In this document: positions 34,972-44,531 of the stretch, piece after piece
Position numbering within the stretch: the first letter of the stretch is position 1
How the letters are laid out: each line of letters starts with the position of its first letter
NCBI RefSeq assembly: GCF_000429225.1
Contig: NZ_AUBL01000014.1
Coordinates: forward strand, 1-64,000
DNA: 64,000 bases
DNA from: Actinomyces dentalis DSM 19115
GTDB lineage: Bacteria > Actinomycetota > Actinomycetes > Actinomycetales > Actinomycetaceae
Direction of reading: 5' to 3'
The notes under the pieces: generated by a model
What the model was told of the DNA's origin: nothing
What the model saw: the letters and a program-made list of their open reading frames with translations, nothing else
Databases searched by the model: none
Made by a program: the position numbers and the translations under genes

Positions 34972-35706
34972 ATGACTGCCATGGGATCGAAGCGCGGAAC
35001 CTACGCCTCCCTCAACGAGGCGCCGACGACGCAGGCCGCCGCGACCATCAACGCGATCAAGGACTACATCCTCCAGACCCACCTCAAACCCGGCGACCCG
35101 CTGCCGACCGAGGCCCAGCTGTGCGCCGACCTGGGCGTCTCGCGCTCCTCGGTGCGCGAGGCCGTGCGCACCCTCGTCGCCCTGGACATCGTCCAGGTGC
35201 GCCACGGGCACGGCATGTTCGTCGGGCAGGTCTCCATGCGCCCCATGATCGAGTCGCTCGTCTTCCGGGGCCTGCTCAAGCCCGGCGACGACTACCGCAG
35301 CCTGCGCGACGTCGTCGAGGTGCGCACCCTGCTCGACTCCGCGCTGGCGGACGAGGTCATCGCCGCCTGGCACGGGCGCCAGGACAGGCGCATCGACGAG
35401 GTCGTCATCGAGATGGAGCGCCTGGCCGACGCCGGCTCGACCTTCACCGAGCAGGACCGCCTCTTCCACGCCATGCTCCTCAAGCCCCTGCCCAACCAGC
35501 TCTTCCGCCACCTCATCGACGCCTTCTGGTCCGTCCACACCCTCACGGTGCCCATGCTCGGCGCCCCCCGCCCCGAGGACATCAGGCTCACCGCCAACGC
35601 CCACCGCGCCATGCTCTCCGCCGCCCGCAAAGGCGACGTCGACGCCTACCGCGCCGCGATCTCCGATCATTACGCGCCGCTGCTGCGGGTCCTGGAGGCC
35701 GGCTGA
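34972..35706 (+). CDS. GntR/FadR-family regulator, probable nan repressor
   Basis: A 244-residue regulator with an N-terminal winged helix (YILQTHLKPGDPLPTEAQL, LGVSRSSVREAVRTL, VRHGHGMFV) and a C-terminal FadR-type all-helical ligand domain, including EVRTLLDSALADEV and the metal-type His in AHRAMLSAARKGD. Divergence from the nan operon suggests it controls sialic-acid uptake. ATG at 34972 has GGAG 11 nt upstream; GTG 34960 and ATG 34963 are alternatives. Confidence 0.85.
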   Translation: MTAMGSKRGTYASLNEAPTTQAAATINAIKDYILQTHLKPGDPLPTEAQLCADLGVSRSSVREAVRTLVALDIVQVRHGHGMFVGQVSMRPMIESLVFRGLLKPGDDYRSLRDVVEVRTLLDSALADEVIAAWHGRQDRRIDEVVIEMERLADAGSTFTEQDRLFHAMLLKPLPNQLFRHLIDAFWSVHTLTVPMLGAPRPEDIRLTANAHRAMLSAARKGDVDAYRAAISDHYAPLLRVLEAG

Positions 35707-35876
35707 GGGGCGGCCCGCCCCGCGGGAGGCGCCCATGTGAGACGGACCACGGGGCGCCACGGCACGTCCCACCGGCCCGGGCGGATGTGCCCCGCGGCAC
35801 AATGTGCCCGTCCGCCTCCGCCGTTCCGACCTTCCACCGCCCCGCACCAGGCAGGGCCCCGAGGAGACCCCAGTTC

Positions 35877-37859
35877 ATGACCCAGGACGCCCGACCCCGG
35901 CCCGCAGCCCCGAACACCCCGGCCCGCACCGCGCCCGACCCGGTCGACGCCGTCCCCCCGGCGGGGGCCCTGGCCGTGCTGGGAATCCAGCACGTGCTCG
36001 CCTTCTACGCCGGGGCCGTCATTGTGCCCCTGGTCATCTCCCAGGGCCTGAACCTCGACGCCGCCACCACCGTCCACCTCATCAACGCCGACCTGCTGAC
36101 CTGCGGCATCGCCACCATCATCCAGTCCGCCGGCCTGGGCCCCAGGATCGGCGTGCGCCTGCCCCTCATCCAGGGCGTGACCTTCACCGCCGTGTCCCCG
36201 CTCATCGCCATCGGCTTGGCCGCCTCCGGCGGCGCCGGGGGAACCGGGGGCCTGCCCGCCATGTACGGCTCCATCATCGCCGCCGGGATCCTCACCTTCC
36301 TCGCCGCCCCCTACTTCGCGCGGCTCCTGCGCTTCTTCCCGCCGGTCGTCACCGGCACGCTGCTGACCGTCATGGGCACCACACTCATGAGCGTGTCCGC
36401 CGGGGACATCGTCTCCCCGGGGGCGAACGCGCCCGAGGGGGCCTCCGAGGCGCTCGCGGGCTCCCTGACGCTCAAGGGCCTGGGCTACGCGCTGCTGACC
36501 ATCGCCCTCATCGTCGCCGTCCAGCGCATCTTCAAGGGATTCATCGCCACCATCTCTGTGCTCATCGGCCTGGTCGCGGCCACCGGCGCAGCCGCCGCCC
36601 TGGGCGACGTGGACTTCTCCGGCGTGGCCGCCGCCGCCCCGCTGGGGGTGACCACGCCCTTCTACTTCGGCGTCCCGCGCCTGTCCGCCGCGGGGATCGC
36701 GTCCATGGTCATCGTCATGGCGGTCACCGCCGTGGAGACCACCGGCGACGTCTTCGCCACCGGCGAGGTGGTCGGCAGGCGCATCACCCCCGGGCACATC
36801 GCCGCCGCCCTGCGGGCCGACGGGCTGTCGACCCTGCTGGGCGGGATCCTCAACTCCTTCCCCTACACCTGCTTCGCCCAGAACGTCGGGCTCGTGCGGC
36901 TCACGCGCGTGCGCTCGCGCTGGGTGGTCACCGCGGCCGGGGCCATGATGATCGTCCTGGGGCTGGTGCCCAAGGCGGGCGCCGTCGTCGCCGCCATCCC
37001 CTCCCCCGTCATCGGCGGGGCGAGCCTGGCCATGTTCGCCTCGGTCGCCGTCGTGGGCATCCAGACCCTCGGCAAGGTCGATATGAGGGACAACCGCAAC
37101 GCCGTCATCGTCTCGACCTCGCTCGGGCTGGCGCTGCTGGTGACCTTCAAGCCGGACATCGCCGCCGCCATGCCCGGCTGGCTGCGGATCATCTTCGGCT
37201 CGGGCGTGACCATCGGGGCGCTGAGCGCCGTGATCCTCAACCTGCTCTTCTTCCACGTGGGCCGCCAGGGGGGCGCCGACGTCGCCGTCGTCGCCGGGCG
37301 CGCCGTGAGCCTGGAGGAGGTCGGCGCCATGGGGCGCGAGCAGTTCGTGACGACCTTCTCGCGCCTGTACGAGGGCGCCGCCTGGCCCGCCGAGCGCGTG
37401 TGGGACTCGCGCCCCTTCGCCTCCACGACGGCGCTGCGCCAGGCCTTCGAGGACGAGGTCCTGGCCGCCGCGCCGGAGGAGCAGGAGGCGCTCGTGCGCG
37501 GCTACACCGACGTCGTCGACCTGCTGCTGTCCGACGCCGGTGACGAGCGGGCCCGGCTGGAGACCGCGTCCCTCGCCCTGGGGGAGTTCGACGACGCCGA
37601 GGCGGCCGAACTGCGGGCCCTGGACGGGGCCTACCGCGAGAAGTTCGACCGGCCGCTGGTCATGTGCGTGGCCCGCATCGCCGACCGCCGCCGGCTCATC
37701 GCCCGCGGCTGGGCGCGGGTGCACAGCTCCCCCGCCCGGGAGGCCCGGGCGGCCCTGGGCGAGGTCATCGACATCGCCGACGAGCGCTTCGACGCCATGA
37801 TCGCCGACGCCAACCCGATCCGCACCGCCTGGGCGCGCAAATTCGAGCAGCTGGACTGA
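35877..37859 (+). CDS. NCS2 nucleobase permease fused to an OHCU-decarboxylase-like domain
   Basis: A 660-residue fusion. Residues 1-470 are a uracil/xanthine/urate permease (NCS2) with about 14 helices; typical motifs are VIVPLVISQGLNL near the start and ETTGDVFATGEVVGRRI. Residues 480-660 resemble 2-oxo-4-hydroxy-4-carboxy-5-ureidoimidazoline (OHCU) decarboxylase: WPAERVWDSRPF and YREKFDRPLVMCVA. The catalytic His expected in an AHPDL-like motif appears as RGYTDVV, and the S..EQ glutamate motif is also changed, so the domain may be sensory or structural rather than enzymatic. GAGGAG precedes the ATG. The context gives no other purine genes. Confidence 0.85.
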   Translation: MTQDARPRPAAPNTPARTAPDPVDAVPPAGALAVLGIQHVLAFYAGAVIVPLVISQGLNLDAATTVHLINADLLTCGIATIIQSAGLGPRIGVRLPLIQGVTFTAVSPLIAIGLAASGGAGGTGGLPAMYGSIIAAGILTFLAAPYFARLLRFFPPVVTGTLLTVMGTTLMSVSAGDIVSPGANAPEGASEALAGSLTLKGLGYALLTIALIVAVQRIFKGFIATISVLIGLVAATGAAAALGDVDFSGVAAAAPLGVTTPFYFGVPRLSAAGIASMVIVMAVTAVETTGDVFATGEVVGRRITPGHIAAALRADGLSTLLGGILNSFPYTCFAQNVGLVRLTRVRSRWVVTAAGAMMIVLGLVPKAGAVVAAIPSPVIGGASLAMFASVAVVGIQTLGKVDMRDNRNAVIVSTSLGLALLVTFKPDIAAAMPGWLRIIFGSGVTIGALSAVILNLLFFHVGRQGGADVAVVAGRAVSLEEVGAMGREQFVTTFSRLYEGAAWPAERVWDSRPFASTTALRQAFEDEVLAAAPEEQEALVRGYTDVVDLLLSDAGDERARLETASLALGEFDDAEAAELRALDGAYREKFDRPLVMCVARIADRRRLIARGWARVHSSPAREARAALGEVIDIADERFDAMIADANPIRTAWARKFEQLD

Positions 37860-37879
37860 GCCCCGCCGCCTCTTTCACC

Positions 37880-37946
37880 GAAACCGGCGGAAAAGACGCG
37901 CGAGACCGGCGAAACCGCACACGAAACCGGCGGAAGTCGCGCGTGC
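37880..37946. repeat. Dispersed ACCGGCGGAAA repeat, copy 3
   Basis: GAAACCGGCGGAAAAG, GAGACCGGCGAAAC and CGAAACCGGCGGAAG occur in series, extending the two-word unit seen at 11441 and 22056 to three words. Confidence 0.8.
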
Positions 37947-38013
37947 CGCGATCCGGCCCCGGCCAGCGGCGCCCGCCCCCCGCCCCGGCGTCCCGACGCC
38001 CCCGGCCGATTCA

Positions 38014-38096
38014 CGAGATCGTCACTTAACCCGCGAGCACGTCTGCTAGAGGTACGTGCTCGCGGGTTAAGTGACGATCTCGCGGGTTAAGTGACG
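38014..38096. repeat. Long hairpin repeat, type B (29-bp stem, 11-nt loop)
   Basis: 38014-38042 and 38054-38082 are perfectly complementary over 29 bases (arm contains GTCACTTAACCCGCGAGCAC); the loop CTGCTAGAGGT is 11 nt, the same size as in type A. CTCGCGGGTTAAGTGACG is then repeated directly at 38079-38096. The edges (CACGAG, CTCGCGAACC) resemble those of type A. Confidence 0.95.
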
Positions 38097-38590
38097 TGCT
38101 CGCGAACCGGTCTCGCCCCCGCGGACGGCCAGGACCACGGCGCCGACCCCGCCCCGGAGCACCCCGGTGACCCGGTGAGAAGGGCTCACTGCGCCCCATG
38201 GGAGCGGACCCATCACCATATCGCTCCCCCGGAAACGCGCGCAGACGCCCGCTGAATAACCTTCCGGGAATACTGTGAATCTGTCCCCATGCGCCTGCAG
38301 GCGCGTGATGCTTCCCGAGCCTGGCCTTTAGAGGCGGCGGAAAGGGCCGTTCCCGGGGGCCGGCACGGCGACGGCCTCCAGGGCCACTGGACAAGAGCCC
38401 CGACGAGCGCGGCCGCACGACCGCCGGACCGCCCCGCTGCGGAGTCGACGCCGTCGAACCCCGAGTCGATGTCATGGCGGCACGGCGAAGCGCCCGCGGA
38501 GCCGGGTGAACCGGCCGCGCGGGCGCGAACTCAACGCCGTTCCGCGAGCCCGCGCCGGGGCGGGACGCCTCGTGGAGCAGCGCGCACGAG

Positions 38591-38961
38591 TGGTGGAGAT
38601 GGGGGGAATCGAACCCCCGTCCGACGGTGGTGCAACAGGACTTCTCCGGGTGCAGTTCGCTTATGATTTTCTCAGCCCCGGCGTCTCACGCGAACAAGAA
38701 CGCCGACGGGCTCAGTCACCTAGATGTTCCGGGATCCCCGATGACGAGGGATCTCAGCAGTGGCTCCCTGGATGACGCCAGGAACCGGGGCGGAAGCAGT
38801 CCCCGGGCTGACGGACTTCGGAGCTCGCTCAGGCGGCGAGGGCGAAGTCGGTGCGAGTGTTATCGGCACCTATTGGTTCGCGCAGGGCGTTGACGAGATG
38901 ACTGCGCATCCTCGACCCGCTTCTCCTGAACCCACGACCGTCGTCGAAACCGATCATCCCC
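38591..38961 (-). ncRNA. ssrA: Transfer-messenger RNA
   Basis: A 371-nt tmRNA that rescues stalled ribosomes with SmpB. The 5' end GGGGATG (from 38961) pairs with CATCTCC near the 3' end, which finishes in the encoded CCA at 38591. The tRNA-like T arm GGTTCGATTCC-type sequence is read as GGGGGTTCGATTCCCCCC. The tag ORF is at 38829-38867 and encodes ADNTRTDFALAA, followed by TGA. One-piece form. Located 1.2 kb from smpB with an aldo/keto reductase gene between them. Confidence 0.97.
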
Positions 38962-39026
38962 TGTGGAGTTGTCCGCCCCGCCGTCGCGGCGGGACCGGAA
39001 ACGCGCCCCGTCGAGGGGCGAGAGGG

Positions 39027-39055
39027 AGTGTACCAGAGCCCCGCCCCGCCGTCAC
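39027..39055 (-). promoter_or_regulatory. Promoter of ssrA
   Basis: On the minus strand GTGACG (39050-39055) and TACACT (39027-39032) are exactly 17 nt apart. Predicted transcription starts near 39020, leaving a leader of about 59 nt that would be trimmed to the mature 5' end. Confidence 0.6.
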
Positions 39056-39169
39056 CCCCGCCCCGGCGGCCGCCGGGCGTGATGCGCAGAACCGACCTGA
39101 ACGCCGTCGGCCTGCGAAGATGGGCGCGGGGCGGATCGCACCGACGGGACCGCGACACGAGGAGGACTC

Positions 39170-40144
39170 ATGGAGACCCGGGCACTGACCGCGCTGGACC
39201 GGCGGATCGCGGTGATCGGCACCGGCACCTGGCAGCTGGGACTCGACCAGGGCGAGGTCGCCCCCGAGACGGCCGCCGCCGCGCTGGAGGCCGCCGTCGA
39301 CGCCGGCGTCACCCTCATCGACACCGCCGACGTCTACGGCGAGGGGCGCTCGGAGCGCTTCGTCGGCCGGTTCCTCGCCGCCCATCCCGACGCCGGCCTC
39401 ACCATCGCCACCAAGATGGGGCGACGGGCGGCGCAGACCCCCGAGAGCTACACCCGGGAGGGCTTCCTGGCGTGGAACGACCGCTCCCGCGCCAACCTCG
39501 GGGTCGAGAGCATCGACCTCGTCCAACTGCACTGCCCGCCCGGCCCGGTCATCGAGGCGCCCCGCACCTGGCAGTGGCTCGACGAGATGGTCGAGGCCGA
39601 CCGCATCCGCGCCTACGGCGTGAGCGTGCAGACCTGCGAGCAGGCGCTCGAGGCCATCGGCCACCCGGGCTGCGCGAGCGTGGAGCTGATCGTCAACGTC
39701 TTCAGGCAGCGGCCGCTCGAGGCCGTCCTGCCGGCCGCGCGCGCCGCGGGCACCGCCGTGATCGCCCGGACGCCCCTCCCCGAGGGCCTGCTGACCCACA
39801 ACCGCCGTCGCAATGCCCAGTCCCTGCCGCGCCCCGAGGACGCGCCCGACCTCGGGCGGATCTTCACCGTCGTGCCCGGGGATGCAGGCGCCCGGGCCGC
39901 GCGCGAGCTCGCCCGCCTGTGCCGCGAGCTCGGGCCCGAGCACGTGCAGCCGGTCCAGGTGGCGCTGCGGTGGCTGATCGAGCAGGAGGGGATCACGTGC
40001 ATCCTGCCCGATGCGCGCAGCGCGCACCAGGTGCGCTTCAATATCGAGGCGGCCGGGATTGCGCCTCTGGGCGCCGAGATGCACGCCGCGCTGGCCGAGC
40101 TCTACGACCGGATCATCCGCCCCTACGTCCACGACCGCTGGTGA
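39170..40144 (+). CDS. Aldo/keto reductase
   Basis: A 324-residue NADPH-dependent oxidoreductase. The catalytic tetrad is visible: D51, Y56 (DTADVYGEGRSE), K82 (IATKMG) and H121 (VQLHCPP). The fold motifs of the AKR barrel continue through VALRWLIEQEGIT and a C-terminal cofactor loop. GAGGAG precedes the ATG. Substrate unknown. It is convergent with smpB and on the opposite strand from ssrA. Confidence 0.92.
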   Translation: METRALTALDRRIAVIGTGTWQLGLDQGEVAPETAAAALEAAVDAGVTLIDTADVYGEGRSERFVGRFLAAHPDAGLTIATKMGRRAAQTPESYTREGFLAWNDRSRANLGVESIDLVQLHCPPGPVIEAPRTWQWLDEMVEADRIRAYGVSVQTCEQALEAIGHPGCASVELIVNVFRQRPLEAVLPAARAAGTAVIARTPLPEGLLTHNRRRNAQSLPRPEDAPDLGRIFTVVPGDAGARAARELARLCRELGPEHVQPVQVALRWLIEQEGITCILPDARSAHQVRFNIEAAGIAPLGAEMHAALAELYDRIIRPYVHDRW

Positions 40145-40195
40145 CCGCCGGCCGGGGGCGGCGGCCGCAGCCCCGACGGCGGTCGGCGGTCCGGC

Positions 40196-40726
40196 TCAGC
40201 CCCGACGGCGGTTGGCGGCGGCCACGGCCCGGGCCGCCTCGCGCCTGTCCTGGGCCTCGCGCAGGGCCTGGCGCTTGTCCCAGTCCTGCTTGCCCCGGGC
40301 CAGGGCGATCTCCAGCTTGGCCCGCCCGCCGATGAAGTACAGCTCGAGCGGGACGATCGTGTACCCCTTGGCCCGCACCTTGACCGCCAGGCGCTCGAGC
40401 TCGGCGCGGTGGAGCAGCAGCTTGCGCTTGCGGCGCGGGGCGTGGTTGTTCCAGGTGCCCTGGAGGTACTCGGGGATGTGCGCGCCCTGGAGCCAGGCCT
40501 CGCCGCGGCGGTCGACCTCGATCCACGCCTCGGTCAGCGAGGCCCGCCCCATCCGCAGGGCCTTGACCTCGGTCCCCGTCAGCGACAGGCCCGCCTCGTA
40601 GCGGTCCTCGATGAAGTAGTCGTGGGCGGCCCTGCGGTTGCGGGCGACGGTCCTGCGGGCGTCGGAGGCGGCCTTGGCCCGCTCCCCCGCGGTGGGCTTC
40701 CTCTCTCCTCTGGGCCTGGCGGCCAT
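40196..40726 (-). CDS. smpB: SsrA-binding protein SmpB
   Basis: Binds the tRNA-like domain of tmRNA and places it in stalled ribosomes. The 176-residue protein has the core [38 protein letters not shown], the TIVPLELYF strand and the basic C-terminal tail ([20 protein letters not shown]). The N-terminal 20 residues are an Arg/Lys extension. GGAGAGGAG precedes the ATG. It is 127 nt downstream of the M23 gene. Confidence 0.97.
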   Translation of the reverse strand: MAARPRGERKPTAGERAKAASDARRTVARNRRAAHDYFIEDRYEAGLSLTGTEVKALRMGRASLTEAWIEVDRRGEAWLQGAHIPEYLQGTWNNHAPRRKRKLLLHRAELERLAVKVRAKGYTIVPLELYFIGGRAKLEIALARGKQDWDKRQALREAQDRREAARAVAAANRRRG

Positions 40727-40853
40727 GGGCGTCTCCTCTCCTGGTCTGTCCCGGTCCCGGCGCGGCGCGCGGCGCGGGCCCCAGCCTACGCGGCGGCGCG
40801 CCGCGGCGCCGAACCCGGCCCGGCCAGGACCCGGCCACCCGGCGGCCCCGGGC

Positions 40854-42239
40854 CTAGAACCCCGGCAGGGTCATGGGGTCGATGTAGACGCCGTCCTGGG
40901 CCACCTGGAAGTGGACGTGGGGGCCGGTGGCGTAGCCGGTCGAGCCGGTGAAGCCGATGACGTCGCCCCGGTTGACGTACTGGCCGTTGGCCACATTGCG
41001 CCCCGACAGGTGGCACAGGGTGACGACGTAGGAGTGGCCGTCGACGTAGCCGACGTTGAGGTCCAGGCCGATGCCGCAGGAGGCGGAGTCCCAGTAGGTG
41101 ACGGTCCCGGCGGCCGAGGCGTACTGGGGCGTGCCCTCCGCGGCCGCGAAGTCGACGCCCTGGTGCCCGGTGCTCACGCCGGTGACGGGGTGGACGCGCC
41201 ACCCGAAGGGGGAGGTGACGACGAGCCCGCCGGTGATGGGGTGGCCGATGTAGCCCGAGCCGAGGGAGTCGGCGGCGACGGTCGCCGAGGAGACGCCGGT
41301 CTGTCCGGCGTCGTAGGCGGCGCGGTTGGCGGCGTCGATCTCGGCGATGCGCGCCGCGGCGGCCTCGGCGTCCGCCGCGCTCTGGCGCAGCTGCTCCTCC
41401 AGGTCGCCCTTGCGGGCCTCCAGGTCGGAGGCGGCCGCGGCGGCCTTCGTTTCGAGGTCGGCGACCTCGTCCCGCTTGGTCTGCGCCGCGTCCGCGGCCT
41501 CCTGGGCCTCCTGCTCGGCGGCGTCGGCCTCATCCTTGAGGGTGGAGACCCGCTGCGTCACCGCGTTCTGGCGGGCCCTGCGGTTGGCGTCGCGCGCCCG
41601 CTGCGCCTCGGCGGAGGCCAGGGCCGACTCCTGCATGCCGGAGGCGATCGCCATGGTCGAGGCCCGATCGCTCAGGTCCTCCACGGAGTCGGAGGCCAGC
41701 ACGTAGGTCCAGGAGGTGAACGTGGTGTCGCCCTGGTAGGCGGAGACGACCATGGAGGCGACCGAGTCGCTGTGCTCCTGGGCGTTCTGGGCGGATTGAT
41801 CGGCCTCGTCGGTCAGGTCGTCCAGGTCGGCCTGGGCGACCGACAGGCGGTCGGCCGCCGTCTGCTGCTCGCGCTGCTTCTGCGCGAGGGTGTCCTCGGC
41901 GGCCGTCAGCTCCGCCTCGGCGGTGCCCAGCGCGGTCCGCGCGTCCTGCAGATCGAGGTAGGCCTGCCCGAGCTCGGCCGAGACCCCCTCCAGGGAGGCC
42001 GTGAGCTCGGCCTGGTGCTGCTGGGCCTGCTCCTGCGCGTCGACGGCGTCGGAGCGGTCATCGGCCGCCGCGGGCCAGGTGGACGCCGCCAGGGGCGCCG
42101 TGCCCAGCGCCGCGGCCGCCAGCACGACGGCGACGGCGCGCCACCGCCGACGTCGCCGGGACGGCCCGCCGGGCGCGGCGGACGGCCGGGACCCGCCCGG
42201 GCGGGGCAGGATCCGGGCGGCGGGGAGCGGGGTGGCCAT
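40854..42239 (-). CDS. Secreted coiled-coil M23 peptidoglycan endopeptidase
   Basis: A 461-residue exported cell-wall hydrolase. A basic region and hydrophobic signal segment (about 31-58) precede a long Ala/Glu/Gln coiled coil (about 65-310), then an M23 LytM domain with the metal motifs GHQGVDFAA and GPHVHF. Such coiled-coil M23 proteins beside ftsEX (PcsB, EnvC, RipC types) are activated by FtsX; this role is inferred from position and architecture. Start is 5 nt after the ftsX stop. Confidence 0.92.
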   Translation of the reverse strand: MATPLPAARILPRPGGSRPSAAPGGPSRRRRRWRAVAVVLAAAALGTAPLAASTWPAAADDRSDAVDAQEQAQQHQAELTASLEGVSAELGQAYLDLQDARTALGTAEAELTAAEDTLAQKQREQQTAADRLSVAQADLDDLTDEADQSAQNAQEHSDSVASMVVSAYQGDTTFTSWTYVLASDSVEDLSDRASTMAIASGMQESALASAEAQRARDANRRARQNAVTQRVSTLKDEADAAEQEAQEAADAAQTKRDEVADLETKAAAAASDLEARKGDLEEQLRQSAADAEAAAARIAEIDAANRAAYDAGQTGVSSATVAADSLGSGYIGHPITGGLVVTSPFGWRVHPVTGVSTGHQGVDFAAAEGTPQYASAAGTVTYWDSASCGIGLDLNVGYVDGHSYVVTLCHLSGRNVANGQYVNRGDVIGFTGSTGYATGPHVHFQVAQDGVYIDPMTLPGF

Positions 42240-42244
42240 GGGGA

Positions 42245-43165
42245 TCACACCTTCGTGTACTTCGACAGCGAGAAGGCGGAGGACGCCGCCGCCAGGACGA
42301 TCGCGGCGAGCAGGAGCCAGGGGGTCAGGCGCAGCACGTCCGTGGTTCTGATGAAGGCGGAGGTGAAGCTGATCGACCTCGCCAGCCACCCCTGGACGAG
42401 GTAGTGGACCCCCGCCCACAGCGTGGCCACGGCGAGGATCGCCCCCAGGAGGGCGGCGATCACCCCCTCGAGTATGAAGGGCAGCTGGATGAAGAGGTTG
42501 GAGGCCCCGACCAGCCGCATGATGCCGGTCTCCTTGGAACGGTTCATCGCCGACAGCCGGATGGTGGTGGTGATGAGCAGGACGGCGGCCAGGGCCATAA
42601 TGGCGGCCAAGCCCCCGGTGACCCACGAGGCCCGGTTCATCACCAGGAAGAGCGGCTCCAGGGTGGCGCGCTGGTCGACGACGCGCTCGACGCCGGCGCG
42701 CCCGGTGAACTGCTCGGCCACCGCCTGGTACTGCGTGGGATCCACGAGCTTGATGCGGAAGGAGATCGGCATCATGTCCTCGGTGGCGATGCGGCCCAGG
42801 GCCTGATCCCCGAAGGCCTTCTGGAACCTGGCGAAGGCCTCCGCCTTGGACTCGATCGTGTAGCTCTTGACGAAGGGGGCCAGGGAGCCGGAGTCGATGA
42901 GGGCCGCGACGGCGGCGATCTGCTCCTGGGTGGCCTCCCCGTTCTCGATGCACACGGCCGAGGAGGAGTCCGACGGGCACATGTAGACGCTGACCTCGAT
43001 CTTGTCGTACCACTCGCCCTTCATGGCGGCGATCTGCGACTGCAGGAGGGAGGAGGCGCCGACGAAGAGCAGCGAGACGAAGGAGACGAGGACGACCGAG
43101 ATCGTCATCGCCAGGTTGCGGGTCAGGCCCTTGAAGGTCTCGGAGGTGATGAAGCGGAATCGCAC
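42245..43165 (-). CDS. ftsX: Cell division protein FtsX
   Basis: Transmembrane partner of FtsE. The 306-residue protein has a first helix near 18-38, a large extracellular loop (about 45-170, with a Cys pair in YMCPSDSSSAVCIE) and three C-terminal helices. The intracellular motif ETGIMRLVGASNLFIQLPF is characteristic. Starts 12 nt after ftsE. It probably passes the ATPase state of FtsE to the M23 hydrolase outside. Confidence 0.96.
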   Translation of the reverse strand: MRFRFITSETFKGLTRNLAMTISVVLVSFVSLLFVGASSLLQSQIAAMKGEWYDKIEVSVYMCPSDSSSAVCIENGEATQEQIAAVAALIDSGSLAPFVKSYTIESKAEAFARFQKAFGDQALGRIATEDMMPISFRIKLVDPTQYQAVAEQFTGRAGVERVVDQRATLEPLFLVMNRASWVTGGLAAIMALAAVLLITTTIRLSAMNRSKETGIMRLVGASNLFIQLPFILEGVIAALLGAILAVATLWAGVHYLVQGWLARSISFTSAFIRTTDVLRLTPWLLLAAIVLAAASSAFSLSKYTKV

Positions 43166-43177
43166 AGGGGTCCTCCT

Positions 43178-43867
<690 letters not shown>

Positions 43868-44000
43868 GGCCTGATCCCTCCCCTGGCCGATGCGGGTGCG
43901 CCGCCGCTCCCGGTTCCCGGCTACCGTAGCCACGCCGGGGTCGAGTACCGCGGCATGACACGCCCGGGCGGGCTGTGGCGCTGCCCGCTAGCGTGTGCCC

Positions 44001-44477
44001 ATGAACCTGGAGGAGCACGTGGATCTGGGCTCCTGGGCCCGCTTCGAGCCGACCCTGGCGGCCTTCCTCGACGGCCCCGCCCGCCCGGACGGGGCCCGCC
44101 CGGGGGCGACCCTCCTGCTCACGGCCCCGGCGCCGGTCGTGGGCGGGGGATCCGCCCCGGCCCCCGCGGGCCTGCTGGCCCGGCTGCGCCGGCGCCGCGC
44201 CGGGCCCGCCTCCCCGCATCCGCCCGGGATGGCGCTCACCGGGAGGGCCGACGGCGTCGAGATCGTCCTGCCCGTCCTCGACGCGCGGGGCGGGGCGCTG
44301 CTGGGTCCGGAGCAGGTCGACTCGCTGCGGGCGCTGGGCTGGCGGATGCGCGCCGGCGCGCTCGCCCGGCTGCTGCCCGACGGCGAGGCGGCCGCCGCGA
44401 TCGCCGTGCGCGTCCTCATCGAGGTGCTGCGCGTGGCCCACCCGGCCGATCTGGACCACCGGGCGCCGGGTGGGTGA
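44001..44477 (+). CDS. TY-Chap/YbjN-like small protein
   Basis: A 158-residue hypothetical protein. The pattern (WARFEPTLAAFLDG near the start, a central strand-rich part and SLRALGWRMRAG, then a helical C-terminal part) resembles the actinobacterial TY-Chap N-terminal domain, a YbjN/CesT-like fold; this is tentative. ATG at 44001 is supported by TAGCGT 6 nt upstream (leaderless). Divergent from ftsE, convergent with the SSB-like gene. Confidence 0.6.
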   Translation: MNLEEHVDLGSWARFEPTLAAFLDGPARPDGARPGATLLLTAPAPVVGGGSAPAPAGLLARLRRRRAGPASPHPPGMALTGRADGVEIVLPVLDARGGALLGPEQVDSLRALGWRMRAGALARLLPDGEAAAAIAVRVLIEVLRVAHPADLDHRAPGG

Positions 44478-44531
44478 GCCGGGCGCCGGCCGGGGTCCGC
44501 GCACCGGCGGCGCGAGCCGAAGTCCGCGGAC

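Larger units (their letters stand above)
37860..38590. other. Intergenic region with repeats, no gene recognised
   Basis: Between the permease stop and the 3' end of tmRNA no ORF looks genuine. 37880-37946 is a copy of the dispersed repeat, 38014-38096 a long hairpin repeat, and 38291-38304 the 14-bp palindrome GCGCCTGCAGGCGC. An AATACT-containing, less GC-rich stretch at 38240-38285 could be a promoter of an unidentified transcript. Confidence 0.55.

Noticed and set aside
38291-38304. Palindrome GCGCCTGCAGGCGC as an operator
   Set aside because: No promoter or adjacent gene with which it could be linked; 14-bp GC palindromes are common by chance here.
38240-38590. Small structured RNA (6S, SRP RNA or RNase P RNA) before ssrA
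   Set aside because: The diagnostic conserved motifs of these RNAs were looked for and not found.
38506-39188. Plus-strand open frames across 38506-39188
   Set aside because: They run through the tmRNA gene, whose acceptor pairing, tag and CCA end are clear.
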